Source: Chaenocephalus aceratus (Eukaryota > Chordata > Actinopteri > Perciformes > Channichthyidae). From it: DNA of 64,000 nucleotides. Made by a program: the position numbers and the translations under genes. The stretch lies in contig CM043785.1 in assembly GCA_023974075.1 (NCBI GenBank), positions 24,369,169-24,433,168 on the forward strand, given 5' to 3'. The notes below the pieces were generated by a model. The model made no database searches. It saw nothing but the letters and a program-made list of their open reading frames with translations, and was not told the DNA's origin. Every line of letters starts with the position of its first letter. Within the stretch, counting starts at the first letter, position 1. This document shows positions 32,263 to 41,900 of this stretch, piece by piece.

Positions 32263-33098
32263 TACGGGGCGTGCCTATGGGTGCTGTCCTTTCACGGAGG
32301 GTGGTCACCACAGACGCATGTCTGACAGGTTGGGGAGGTATTTATGAAGGCCGCTCGGTGAGGGGTCTCTGGAGTAGAGACCTCCAGCGGGCACACATAA
32401 ATTACCTGGAGCTTTTAGCGGTGTGCCTCACCCTAAAGCACTTCCTGCCTTTTCTCAGAGGACACCATGTCCTCGTGAGGACAGACAATACGACGACAAT
32501 ATCGTATATAAACCGTCAGGGGGGTTTGCGTTCTCTCCAGTTACACATGCTGGCACGCAAACTGATCCTATGGAGCAGCGGGCGTCTACTCTCCCTGAGA
32601 GCGACGCACGTACCGGGTGTGTTGAACCTCGGGGCTGACCTACTGTCCAGAGGTACACCACTTTATGCAGACTGGACTTTACATCCAAGGATTGTGAGCC
32701 AGCTGTGGGTGCGTTATGGCAGGGCCACGGTGGATCTGTTCGCATCAAGAGAAAATGCTCAGTGTCAGCTGTTCTTTTCGATGCGCGACCTAAACGCACC
32801 GTTAGGCGTGGACGCACTCGCACACGTTTGGCCTTCGGGCCTTCTGTACGCGTTCCCACCCTTGGCTTTGATTCCCCAGACTCTGGCAAGAGTGAGGGAA
32901 CAACGCCACACACTTATTCTGATAGCTCCGCACTGGCCAGCTATGTACTGGCTGGCGGAGATTTATCAGCTGCTGTGCGGGCAGCCATGGCAGCTCCCAC
33001 TACACAGGGGCATACTGTCCCAGGCGGGGGGTGAGATTTTTCACCCACACCCAGAGCGCTTGGCCTTATGGGCCTGGCCCGTGAGTGGTACAACCTGA
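32240..33098 (+). pseudogene. DIRS RNase H and methyltransferase-like region
   Basis: RNase H signature: T-T-D-A-C-L-T-G-W-G-G (about 32308), Y-L-E-L-L-A-V (about 32403) and R-T-D-N-T-T-T (about 32479). The region D-L-F-A-S-R (about 32728) and I-A-P-H-W-P-A (about 32920) belongs to the DNA-methyltransferase-like domain found in vertebrate DIRS elements. It is in a different frame from the RT; the shift lies near 32235-32250. Confidence 0.82.
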
Positions 33099-33693
33099 AT
33101 ATAGTGAGACTCCCTCATAGGGTGTTAACACTATTCAGAGTGCGAGAGATTCCTACACCAGGTCTCTCTAACATAGTGCGGTTACTGACCCTGGCTTCCG
33201 CCAGGCGAGCCAGTAATGTTTTCATGCACTGTCTGTACATGTACCCAATGGATATTGTGACATTTCCTCAGCCGCTGGGTCCCTACGGGGAACAGCAGCG
33301 GGATTTGCTGTGTCCAGTTTGTGCTTATGCACCTGTATGGACAGATCAGGGGGATTTGTCATAATGACCAACTCCTGGTGTCCTGGGCTAACCCTTAAAG
33401 GGGGGCAAGCCGGTTACTAAGCAACGGTTCTCCCACTGTCGTGTGGAGGCTATTGCTTTGAGACCCTTGTGAGTCAGAGTTTGCAGGCACCTTCGGGTCC
33501 GCGAGCTCTTTCAAATCAGGGTCTGGCTGCATCCTGGGCTCTGTCCAGGATGTCTCCCATCCAAGACATCTGTGCAGCGGCAAGCGGGTCTTCGCCGCTC
33601 ACTGTTGTCTGCTTTTACAGGCTGGACGTCTCCGCTCCAAGCGTGGCCCGAGCAGTGCTGGGCACCTCGTTGAGTCGGGACTCCACCTGTTAA
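33099..33693 (+). pseudogene. DIRS tyrosine recombinase, deleted and inactivated
   Basis: The start (Y-N-L-N-I-V-R-L-P, about 33090) passes within about 60 bp to the mid-domain motif L-L-T-L-A-S-A-R-R-A-S (about 33180), so roughly the first half is missing. The C-terminal part (33469-33693) keeps A-A-S-W-A-L, Q-D-I-C-A-A-A-S and the F-Y-R-L-D-V block with the nucleophile Tyr. At the expected H-S-T-R-G box it reads L-S-N-Q-G. There is also an in-frame break near 33391. Confidence 0.78.
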
Positions 33694-33752
33694 ATTCTGG
33701 TTGATCGGTGATCTTCGAGATAAGCTCGTCTGGCAATACGGGAGCTACAATA

Positions 33753-33850
33753 TCCCATAGTGAGACATCGAACGGAGTGTTATGAATGAGAACTATAGGT
33801 TACTTACGTAACCCGAGTTCTCAGAGTAACATGAAGTGATATGTCTCACC
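33753..33850. repeat. DIRS internal complementary region
   Basis: The reverse complement of the left end (ATAGTGAGACATCGAACGG ... GAATGAG) is joined through AAC (33791-33793) to the reverse complement of the right end (TATAGGTTACTTACGTAACC). AAC is the complement of the GTT target triplet. Confidence 0.9.
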
Positions 33851-33879
33851 AGACGGCCCTCCTTGCTATGGTGAAGCGA

Positions 33880-34091
33880 GAAGAGGTGCTTATTTTGAAT
33901 GACGCATGCGTCGTGGCGCAGGCTACTTATAGGGGGTGATTTCCCCTGACGTTGGCGTCAAGAATCACCGGCCAATCAGGATTGGCGTAATGAGATTGAT
34001 GCTTCTGTTTGCTCCGCGATGAGGCGCATCCCATAGTGAGACATCTCACTTCATGTTACTCTTAGAACTGGGGTTACGTAAGTAACCTATA
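33880..34091 (-). repeat. Right inverted terminal repeat of DIRS
   Basis: Inverse of the left repeat from about GAATGACGCATGCG to CCCATAGTGAGACAT. It then has its own terminal segment ending GTTACGTAAGTAACCTATA. Confidence 0.88.
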
Positions 34092-34398
34092 GTTCTTATT
34101 ATACATCCATGCAACACACACGAACGCGCACATGACCAATGAGGACACGAGATAAGTTTGTGCCCCGATGGAAGGCTGACAGACAGGTAGGCCATCCAAT
34201 CCGTTTAGCCGGGCCAGCTAAACGGATTGGTTGTACTTTTTACAGTATTACGGCTTCTACAGATGAAATTTTTTTTATGGATTTGTTGTCAAAGCACTTC
34301 AGATATTCATTGCTATCGGGATGTTAAGAGCATTCCATGGAATATAACAAAAAGTGTATCTCGAGCCGGTTTCTGAAACTTACCTACCCCACCTTTAA

Positions 34399-35189
34399 TA
34401 TTATTTAATAGTTTATAAAACATTTATTTTCTTGCTGTTTATAGTGTTTATTGTAAATGTATTCTTAGTTAGTCTCATAAGTTAAAGTAGTTTCTATGCT
34501 TTTATTTTGAAGGCATGTTTTGGGCACTGGGTGATTAGAGCACCTGGTGTAATTGTATATATTGGAGACAGGTGGGTGGTGGGAGCCAGAGCACTAGTAG
34601 GCAAACGGTTTTTTAGCAGGGTGTTTCAAGCCACATAAAGGAAAGCCATAGGAAAGGCTTAAGGAAGAGATATAGGAAACCTGTTCATTGTACTTTGTTA
34701 ATGGAATAAAATGCACAAATGGAGGTTCTTGTCTGGATTTGGATGATCATTGCCCTGCGTAAGATCCGCTAACTTGCCTCAGCGGCTGTATTATTTTAAG
34801 TTAATTATCCGTTTTATTTCTATATGATTTTGGCTGCTACAGGGAGACTGCAAGGTTTCTTATAATAAACTTTGCCTATACAAATCTAATAAATCTTCAA
34901 AATAAATGTTTATTTTATGTGTGATAATGTCAACCTGATCTCACCAGAATGTGTGACTCCAGCACGACTCCTTAACACCGCATTGCGTGGTGGAGTCACT
35001 AACTTTGTTACATTCACGTGTCTGCACCACGCAAACAACCCCAATTGGATAATGTACACAATTTTAGTATGGATAATATGTCACTTTATTTCTTTATTTC
35101 ATTCAACATGTATTATTAATTACTGTGTATGTAAATGTATGGACAATTGCAGGACTAGCACTCACTCCATATTGGTTTTATTTCTGACT
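34399..35189. other. AT-rich spacer, nothing recognised
   Basis: Continues the sequence interrupted by the TTAA transposon and the foldback element. No ORF, repeat or RNA feature was recognised. Confidence 0.5.
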
Positions 35190-35875
35190 CGGATGATAAA
35201 CCAGGCCGGTCATAAAATGCCCCCCCCCCAAAAGAAAAGAGGTTTCTATGAATCCCACCCTCAAGCATTTTCCAGGGTATGGTTCTAGGACTGGCACCAA
35301 TAAATGGAGCAAGTTTCAGGAATGTCACACTTTTATTTTGTAAGATAGCAAGGTGGGGCATATTGTGATGGCCAGACCTGTCATAAAATGCCCCCCCCCC
35401 CCAAAAAAAGAGGTTTCTATGAATCCCACCCTCAAGCATTTTTCAGGGTATGGTTCTAGGACTGGCACCAATAAATGGAGCAAGTTTCATGAATGTCACA
35501 CTTTTATTTTTGTAAGATAGCAAGGGGGGGCATATTGTGATGGCCAGGCCTGTCATAAAATCCCCCCCCCCCCCAAAAAAAAATAGGTTTCTATGAATCC
35601 CACCCTCAAGCATTTTTCAGGGTATGGTTCTAGGACTGGCACCAATAAATGGAGCAAGTTTCAGGAATGTCACACGTTTATTTTGTAAGATAGCAAGGGG
35701 GGGCATATTGTGATGGCCAGGCCTGTCATAAAATGCCCCCCCCCCAACAAAAAGAGGTTTCTATGAATCCCACCCTCAAGCATTTTTCAGGGTATGGTTC
35801 TAGGACTGGCACCAATAAATGGAGCAAGTTTCATGAATGTCACACTTTTATTTTGTACGCATAGCGTATATAATA
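35190..35875. repeat. Tandem array, four copies of the ~173-bp unit, inverted
   Basis: GGTTTCTATGAATCCCACCC starts at 35241, 35412, 35586 and 35757 (spacing 171-174). The orientation is opposite to 16084-16378. C-runs of 8-14 vary between copies. Confidence 0.92.
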
Positions 35876-36808
35876 ATATGCTGACAAAGACTATGTAACA
35901 TTTGTAAACATATATTTTGATTATTAGATGACAACTATGTAAAATTAAACAATACATTTTAAAGCACGTTTATACAGACAGGACGTAACAATAATGATAA
36001 AAAAAAAAGATTAAAAAAAACAAAAACTGAAAAGGAAGTGACGAATGAATTTCGACATCTCATTGATCTCAAATACGGAGCGAAAGTTAAACCAGAAGAA
36101 TCAAGACTATGAGCTACCACTAAACAACTCACAGTCTGAAAATTACCATTAATAAAAACCCTGAACGTTTACTTTTCGTTTTAAACATCTTTTTAAGGTG
36201 TAAACCTATGGTGTAAACGTGTCATTTAGAGGTGTAAACGTATCATTTAGAAATGCGCGTTCCCGTGACAAGGGGGGCATTTCATGACGGGGAGGCATAA
36301 TGTGACACAACACCGGCTCTTTTTGGTGTGAACGCGACATTTCGGAACTATATCGGAACTAACGCGGGAAAAGTACTGAGGTGTGAACGCGGCAGTTGAA
36401 ATCAATACAACAATGTACAGAAAAATGTAAAGGAAGATGCATGGCATTGTTCTAAAGAACCGCCCTTTGACTTTGACATTCATTGTACATGCTAACATCA
36501 TGCCGGGTGAGCATGAACAGATGATTACAGCCAATCAGCTTGCAAAGCGCTGAAGCTAATAAATGACAGCATTTCTGCAGAGGAAAAGGCTGTTGACACA
36601 GCATTTGGATATATGTGTTTATCATGTTGGATAACAAAAACGTTGCATTACACCCCTTAAACCCAAAAGGGCTTCGTTTGTAGTAAATCCTTAACTTTGA
36701 GGATCATTGTTAACTATCTCATCTGTCTCTTATCTTCTGTAGGAGAGCAATTTCTAGTGATATTTTAGTGCCCTCTTCCTCCTCTGAGCAGAGATTTAGA
36801 CATTGAAA
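35876..36808. other. AT-rich spacer, nothing firm recognised
   Basis: A GC-richer patch at 36245-36320 (AAGGGGGGCATTTCATGAC ... GCATAATGTGAC) resembles a degraded piece of the ~173-bp array unit. No gene was seen. Confidence 0.45.
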
Positions 36809-36811
36809 GTC

Positions 36812-38013
36812 CAGGGGGGTATACTACGAAGCAGGATTTTCGCTTAGCCGGCTAAATTCAGGGAAAACTCCGGCTTTCCGGTCCTACGAAGCTGGTTCTC
36901 TTTTTAGCAGGCTAGATCTCCAAGGTAACTTATGCTTAGCCGCTAACCTGGTCGGGACCAGGGGGGTATACTACGAAGCAGGATTTTCGCTTAGCCGGCT
37001 AAATTCAGGGAAAACTCCGGCTTTCCGGTCCTACGAAGCTGGTTCTCTTTTTAGCAGGCTAGATCTCCATGGTAACTTATGCTTAGCGGCTAACCTGGTT
37101 GGGACCAGGTTAGGTTGCAGGCTAAGAGCTCAACTCAGTGAAAGCACTGCCTGCTGACCAATCAGAGCTCAGTGTGCGGAGTTTAAAGCTATCAAGTCAT
37201 ATTACAGGAGAAAGGAAATACAGAAAAGCTGCCGATGCAGGAAAGACAGCCGGCAAAAATCACCGACTGTGTGAACGTGAACATTATTAGAATATCACCT
37301 CCCATCTTCAGAGCAATCTGACTATTATAACATTAGCGTTAAGAAAGCTTACTTACATATCTGCCACAACATAAGTAACCGGATCAGAGTAACATTAAGT
37401 ACTACAGTCCGCGGCATATCACTTCATAATGTATCATATATTTTCTTATCTGAGTCAGCTGAGCCGTATCTGGCCGTGCAACACTCACAGTGTCACATAC
37501 TATATGCAGAAGTATTATTTTAAGCAACACATTAAGTTGACGAAACACTCGAGACAAATGTAATTAAAGTCAGATCCACTCGTGTTTTAGACTGGGCAGT
37601 GATATCATAAACCTGTTAATGTACGCATTCAAACACTTTTTTCTTTTACCAGCTGTATTCACCTGGCAGGTGCAGCTATGTGGCTTTTATCCTGGATAAA
37701 GTGTTTAAGTCATGGATATTTAAAGTTTAACTTCTTCATATGTCTAATATTATAGTTGACTTTTCATTCAGGAAGTATGACGCTGCGCTGTCAGTACGCT
37801 TCTCCATGTTTGTGATTGGTCGAATGCTCCAAATACCACCCCTTTCATGTGAACGCGCACCTAACTAGATAGGACACGGCTGGCTTGAGCATCCACTTGA
37901 TAACCCGTGTCGTAGGACCGTTTAGCGAGAGCGCGTATGTTTTGGATTAGGCCAACCGGCTAACTCAAACATATCCAGGTTAGATTGAACCAGCTTCGTA
38001 GTATAGGCCCCTG
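36812..38013. mobile_element. MITE with duplicated left terminus
   Basis: Termini CAGGGGGGTATACTACGAAGC and, inverted, CAGGGGCCTATACTACGAAGC lie between a 3-bp repeat GTC (36809-36811, 38014-38016). The left 147 bp is tandemly duplicated (36811-36957 and 36958-37104). 1.2 kb, with no transposase. A superfamily near PIF/Harbinger or IS3EU is a guess. Confidence 0.8.
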
Positions 38014-38016
38014 GTC

Positions 38017-38641
38017 TAAAAGGATTATTATCTAATCCACAAAATCTGTTAAATGCTCACTATGTCCTGATGATTAGTTTTCCATTCTACTGAGGGCTGA
38101 CGATGATTGTTTGAGTGATGGCATACTCTAGTTTTTTTTTCTAGTGTATTCATGATTATTTTTTTGTGTTATGTCTTTACGTGTTCTGTTTCGCCTGTCT
38201 GCAAGACCAACTTCGCCTTGGGGACAAATATCCATTATATTCAAAACCCAATACAAAAATAAACACAAACACAACATTTGAAAAGAATGTTTATAAAGGC
38301 AACACACATTTTATCTTAAGTGTTTGCATGAAGAAAATATAAACAACACAAAAAGATAAAAAAAACATTGATTACATTTGCCAACTTCTCTGCTGTCACA
38401 TTCCAACCATAACAAACTTCAAATAGCCTGCTTTACAAATGTTAATGTTTTAAAGGTGGTCTTGATTTGTGAAGATTATCTTGCCAAAATCCAATGAAGA
38501 AAATCCCTCTTTGCTTTATATCGAAGGAACCAGTGTGATCATCAATCATCAATGTGGTCATCGTCAGTGTTGGCCAATAAAAAATGATCAGGACTCTATG
38601 CACATAGGGATTCCCACCATAAGTCTGGTTAATTATTCGCT
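38017..38641 (-). other. mettl14 downstream flank / 3' UTR
   Basis: AT-rich sequence after the stop codon. No canonical minus-strand AATAAA was found. The variant GATAAA occurs near 38302-38307. The end of the transcript is not determined. Confidence 0.45.
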
Positions 38642-38943
38642 CTAGCGAGGAGGAAAGCCCCTATGTGGCCCTCCCCGACCCCTGAACCCTCCCCTGTCTC
38701 CTCGGAAATTTGGCCGGTTTCTTTCACGGCCCCTGTCTCCGCCTCTTCCTGAATTTGGCCCACCACGTCCCCCTCTAGCTGCTCCGCCCCCACGGTCCGA
38801 CTTCATCTTAGAAGGGGGAGATTTAGGTCGCAGCCTCTCTATTTCCTCAGTGCAGCCAGATAGGTTGTCATTGACGAAATGTGAGGCGTAGGTCTCTGGG
38901 TTAAAGTTACTGTTTGTCAAAGTAGGACCTACAGTCAGCCAGC
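38642..38943 (-). CDS. mettl14: mettl14 exon 11 (residues 355-454, stop)
   Basis: Acceptor TTTTTAG. It encodes the end of the fold, the R-P-K-S-P-P site and the RGG tail. TAG at 38644-38642. Confidence 0.97.
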
Positions 38944-41900
38944 CTAAAAAGAGAAAAAAGCACAAATGCAATAAGAAACTTAAAGCAAACATACAAGCAG
39001 ATATTACCAAAGAAAGAAAAGTGGTTCAATCTCACCTGGCCTGATGGTTGAGTCTCGTCCAAACAGGTGCAACCTTCTGCGGCCCAAACAGAAATGCTCA
39101 ATGATATGGAAGATCTCCACAGGCTTCTCAACATTTCCCATCTCAGGCTCCTCAGTGATGATCAAGTCAATGTCCACATTCGCATGGATGAAGTCACCGT
39201 CAGTGCTCCTGCGCACTGTTCCTTTGATTCCCATCAGGCAGTGTTCCTGGAGGGAGGATATTGATTTCAGAATCAGAAATCCATTATTTGTCCCACAGAC
39301 GGAAAATGGTTCGTGTTACAGAAGCAAGGGACAGTGCATATGAAAAGGTAAACAAAAAATAGTAGTCTAACACAGTGGTTCTCAAATGGGGGTACGCGGA
39401 CCCCTAGGGGTACGTTGGAGTACTGCAGGGGGTATGTGAGATTTATTTTATGTTAATGAAAACAAATACAGAAGTAATGCATTTAAACAAACTACTAATA
39501 GTAGATTAACTACTTTATTCAAAGGTTTACAGTAATTCTGGATAATAAAATGGGAACAATAAACGAGGTGCTCTCTTTTCCTCCCCCTCTCCTGACAGCC
39601 CGTCAGTCTCGTGCAGCTCTCTGAACCTGTAATAAGTGACCCGACAGTAAAGAATAAATATATGTATAACTAGTTTAGCTAGCTAAGTGTGTTAGGTCTA
39701 ACTCTTACCCCCTGATCCCACCAGAAGCGTCTGCGTTGCGCTGCGCCGCGCTGCGCCGCGCTGCGCCGCGCTGCGCCGCGCTGCGCCGCGCTGCGACCTC
39801 CTCCTGGGTCATAACCCACCAGGCGCGTTTCAAAACGTTGCGGAAGCGGAGCGTCGTGTGTGCAGCCTCGCAGTTGTTGTTGATTTTGGAATATTTCCTG
39901 GACATTTGTACTTCTACAAGTAGTAGGCTACGTAGTTAAATGGTTTATGTTTGTGTCTGTTTAAATCGTGTTTATTGTTGTTATTTCCTATTTTGTTGTG
40001 TTGTAGACTACAGACACAGTTAATAATAATTGTAATATTCCAGTTATAAACGACATGAATCAAAGATGTGTTGCTGTATTTTAGTGGTAAAAAAATATGC
40101 ATTCATTATCATAATTATTCTATATATATATAATTTACAGTGCCTGTAAACCGGAGGAGAACGCTGGCATGTATTCTCCAACTTGAAAGACGGTGGTGGG
40201 GGGGAGGAGAAGGAGCCGGTTTTGGGTGCACCCCCTCAACCAGCAAAGCAGACAACAAGGTGATTTTCATCACTTCCTGCCTGCGCCGCGCTGCACCGCG
40301 TCAAAAATAGGATTCATCCTATATTTTAGAAATTCCTTGCGGCGAGGAGCTTCTGGGACGCTTCGAGCCGCGGCGCAGCGGGTCTGGTGGAATAGCACCC
40401 ATTGACTAGAGTGGCCGCGATCGCTAAAAACGCCGCAGCGCAGACGCTCCTGGTGGGATTAGGGGGTTAGTGTATTTAATTTTGCTCCACTCAACGGTCC
40501 GTCACAGCGGCGGAGCTGTGATCATGCGGAGCTGTGATCATGCAGAGCTGCGTGTTCTCCGTCAGCAGTAGCTGACCGGTTTTACTTCACTCGCGTTTAT
40601 GTCCAAATCTATCAGATCTAGCTAGTTCTAGTTAATTATATGACTGCCTGCTTATCAAAGGACACCTAAACAATAAGCGTTGCTTGGCAACGGCATGTGG
40701 CCGCAAAGTATAGCGCAGCATTATGCATAGGTTTATAGGAGGGGTCAAAATCCCATGCTCATAAAATGCTCATATATTTTTTCCCCAGGCCCCAAAATAA
40801 ATAAATAAATAGATATACCAATTATAGGAACAGTAAGGAAGTTTGAGCAGTGTGGGTTTTATAATTAACAGAGTTACACATATTTCAAAACGCGAAGTGT
40901 AATAACTGCAGTTTGCCTCCATGTGAGAATGACAAAGATCCTCAGTGAAGCTCAAGCCCATGTTTCACTAAATTGTAATACAACTTATTAAAAATATCAG
41001 TTCAATGAAACTAATGTCATCTTAGTGTTGTTGCATGATGTTAAAATTGGTTTGCCATGAATTTAGTGATGGATTGTAAACATTTTAAATGTAGCATTTA
41101 AGTGTTTCTCAGTTACAAGGTTGTTGTTTTAATAAATCAGACACTGATGGTGCAGCACTGTACTGTACCTCTTTATATAGGCATTTCTTCCTTAACAAAT
41201 TGTGTTTGCACTGATCAGGGGGTACTTAGCTGCATTTTTTTTTCAAAGGGAGTACATTATTGAAAAAAGTTTGAGAACCACTGGTCTAACATATTGAGAG
41301 AGAGAGATATATATAATAAAATAGCATTAAAAGGTTAAAAAAATATATATACATGTGGATAATATACATGAGGAAATACAAATTTCCAGTAACAAATCAT
41401 AAAATATAATTAAAACAGGTTTAATTTGGAATTCATCATGGACTTCTTATGATCCCAAAGCAATTAGATCAGGGATGGGCAAATGGCGGGCCGCATGCGG
41501 CCCCACCTCCTATTTTTGCGGCCCTCAGATTAATTTATAAATAACGTAATTAATAATAATAAAAAAAATTGTTTTTTAATTTTAATTGTTTTTTTTTTTT
41601 TTTAAAGTTTACTTTTAGTACTGATACCGTCCACTAGACTCCTAGTTACGTCGCGAGCTGCGTCGATTATTTAAAATACCGCGAAATAATCTGTGACGCA
41701 TTTGTGTGTATTGTGTTTGTTTCCCGGGGTAACCCTCACAAGAAACACCGGCTGCTGTTATGCCTGCTGTGACGTTAAATTGCCTCTTGTAATTATGCCG
41801 TCATAAGCTTAAAAGTTATTTTTATCATCTGAATTTGGTGAAACAAGTTTAATATTCTATTCTATACTTTGTTTATTTGAAATCAGATGAAAACTAACTG

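Larger units (their letters stand above)
27786..34091 (+). mobile_element. DIRS-type tyrosine-recombinase retrotransposon
   Basis: It has inverted terminal repeats, not LTRs: about 27810-27975 is inverted at about 33880-34050. An internal complementary region is at about 33753-33850. The target triplet GTT lies on both sides (27783-27785, 34092-34094). Coding order is a gag-like ORF, reverse transcriptase, RNase H, a methyltransferase-like region and the C-terminus of a tyrosine recombinase. It is defective: RT and RNase H are in different frames, the recombinase is mostly deleted, and a Harbinger element sits before the RT. Confidence 0.92.
25230..34394. mobile_element. TTAA-flanked transposon (Kolobok/piggyBac-like), copy B, heavily nested
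   Basis: Long terminal inverted repeats start AGGTGGGGTAGGTA and share AGAAACCGGCTCGAGAT. They are flanked by TTAA at 25226-25229 and 34395-34398. The core is only about 1.4 kb and encodes no recognised transposase. The rest is later insertions: a LINE piece 26020-26419, a TIR element 26606-27671 and a DIRS element 27786-34091. TTAA duplications occur in piggyBac and Kolobok; the AGG start is shared with the THAP-bearing Kolobok-type element at 52103-53543. Confidence 0.82.
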
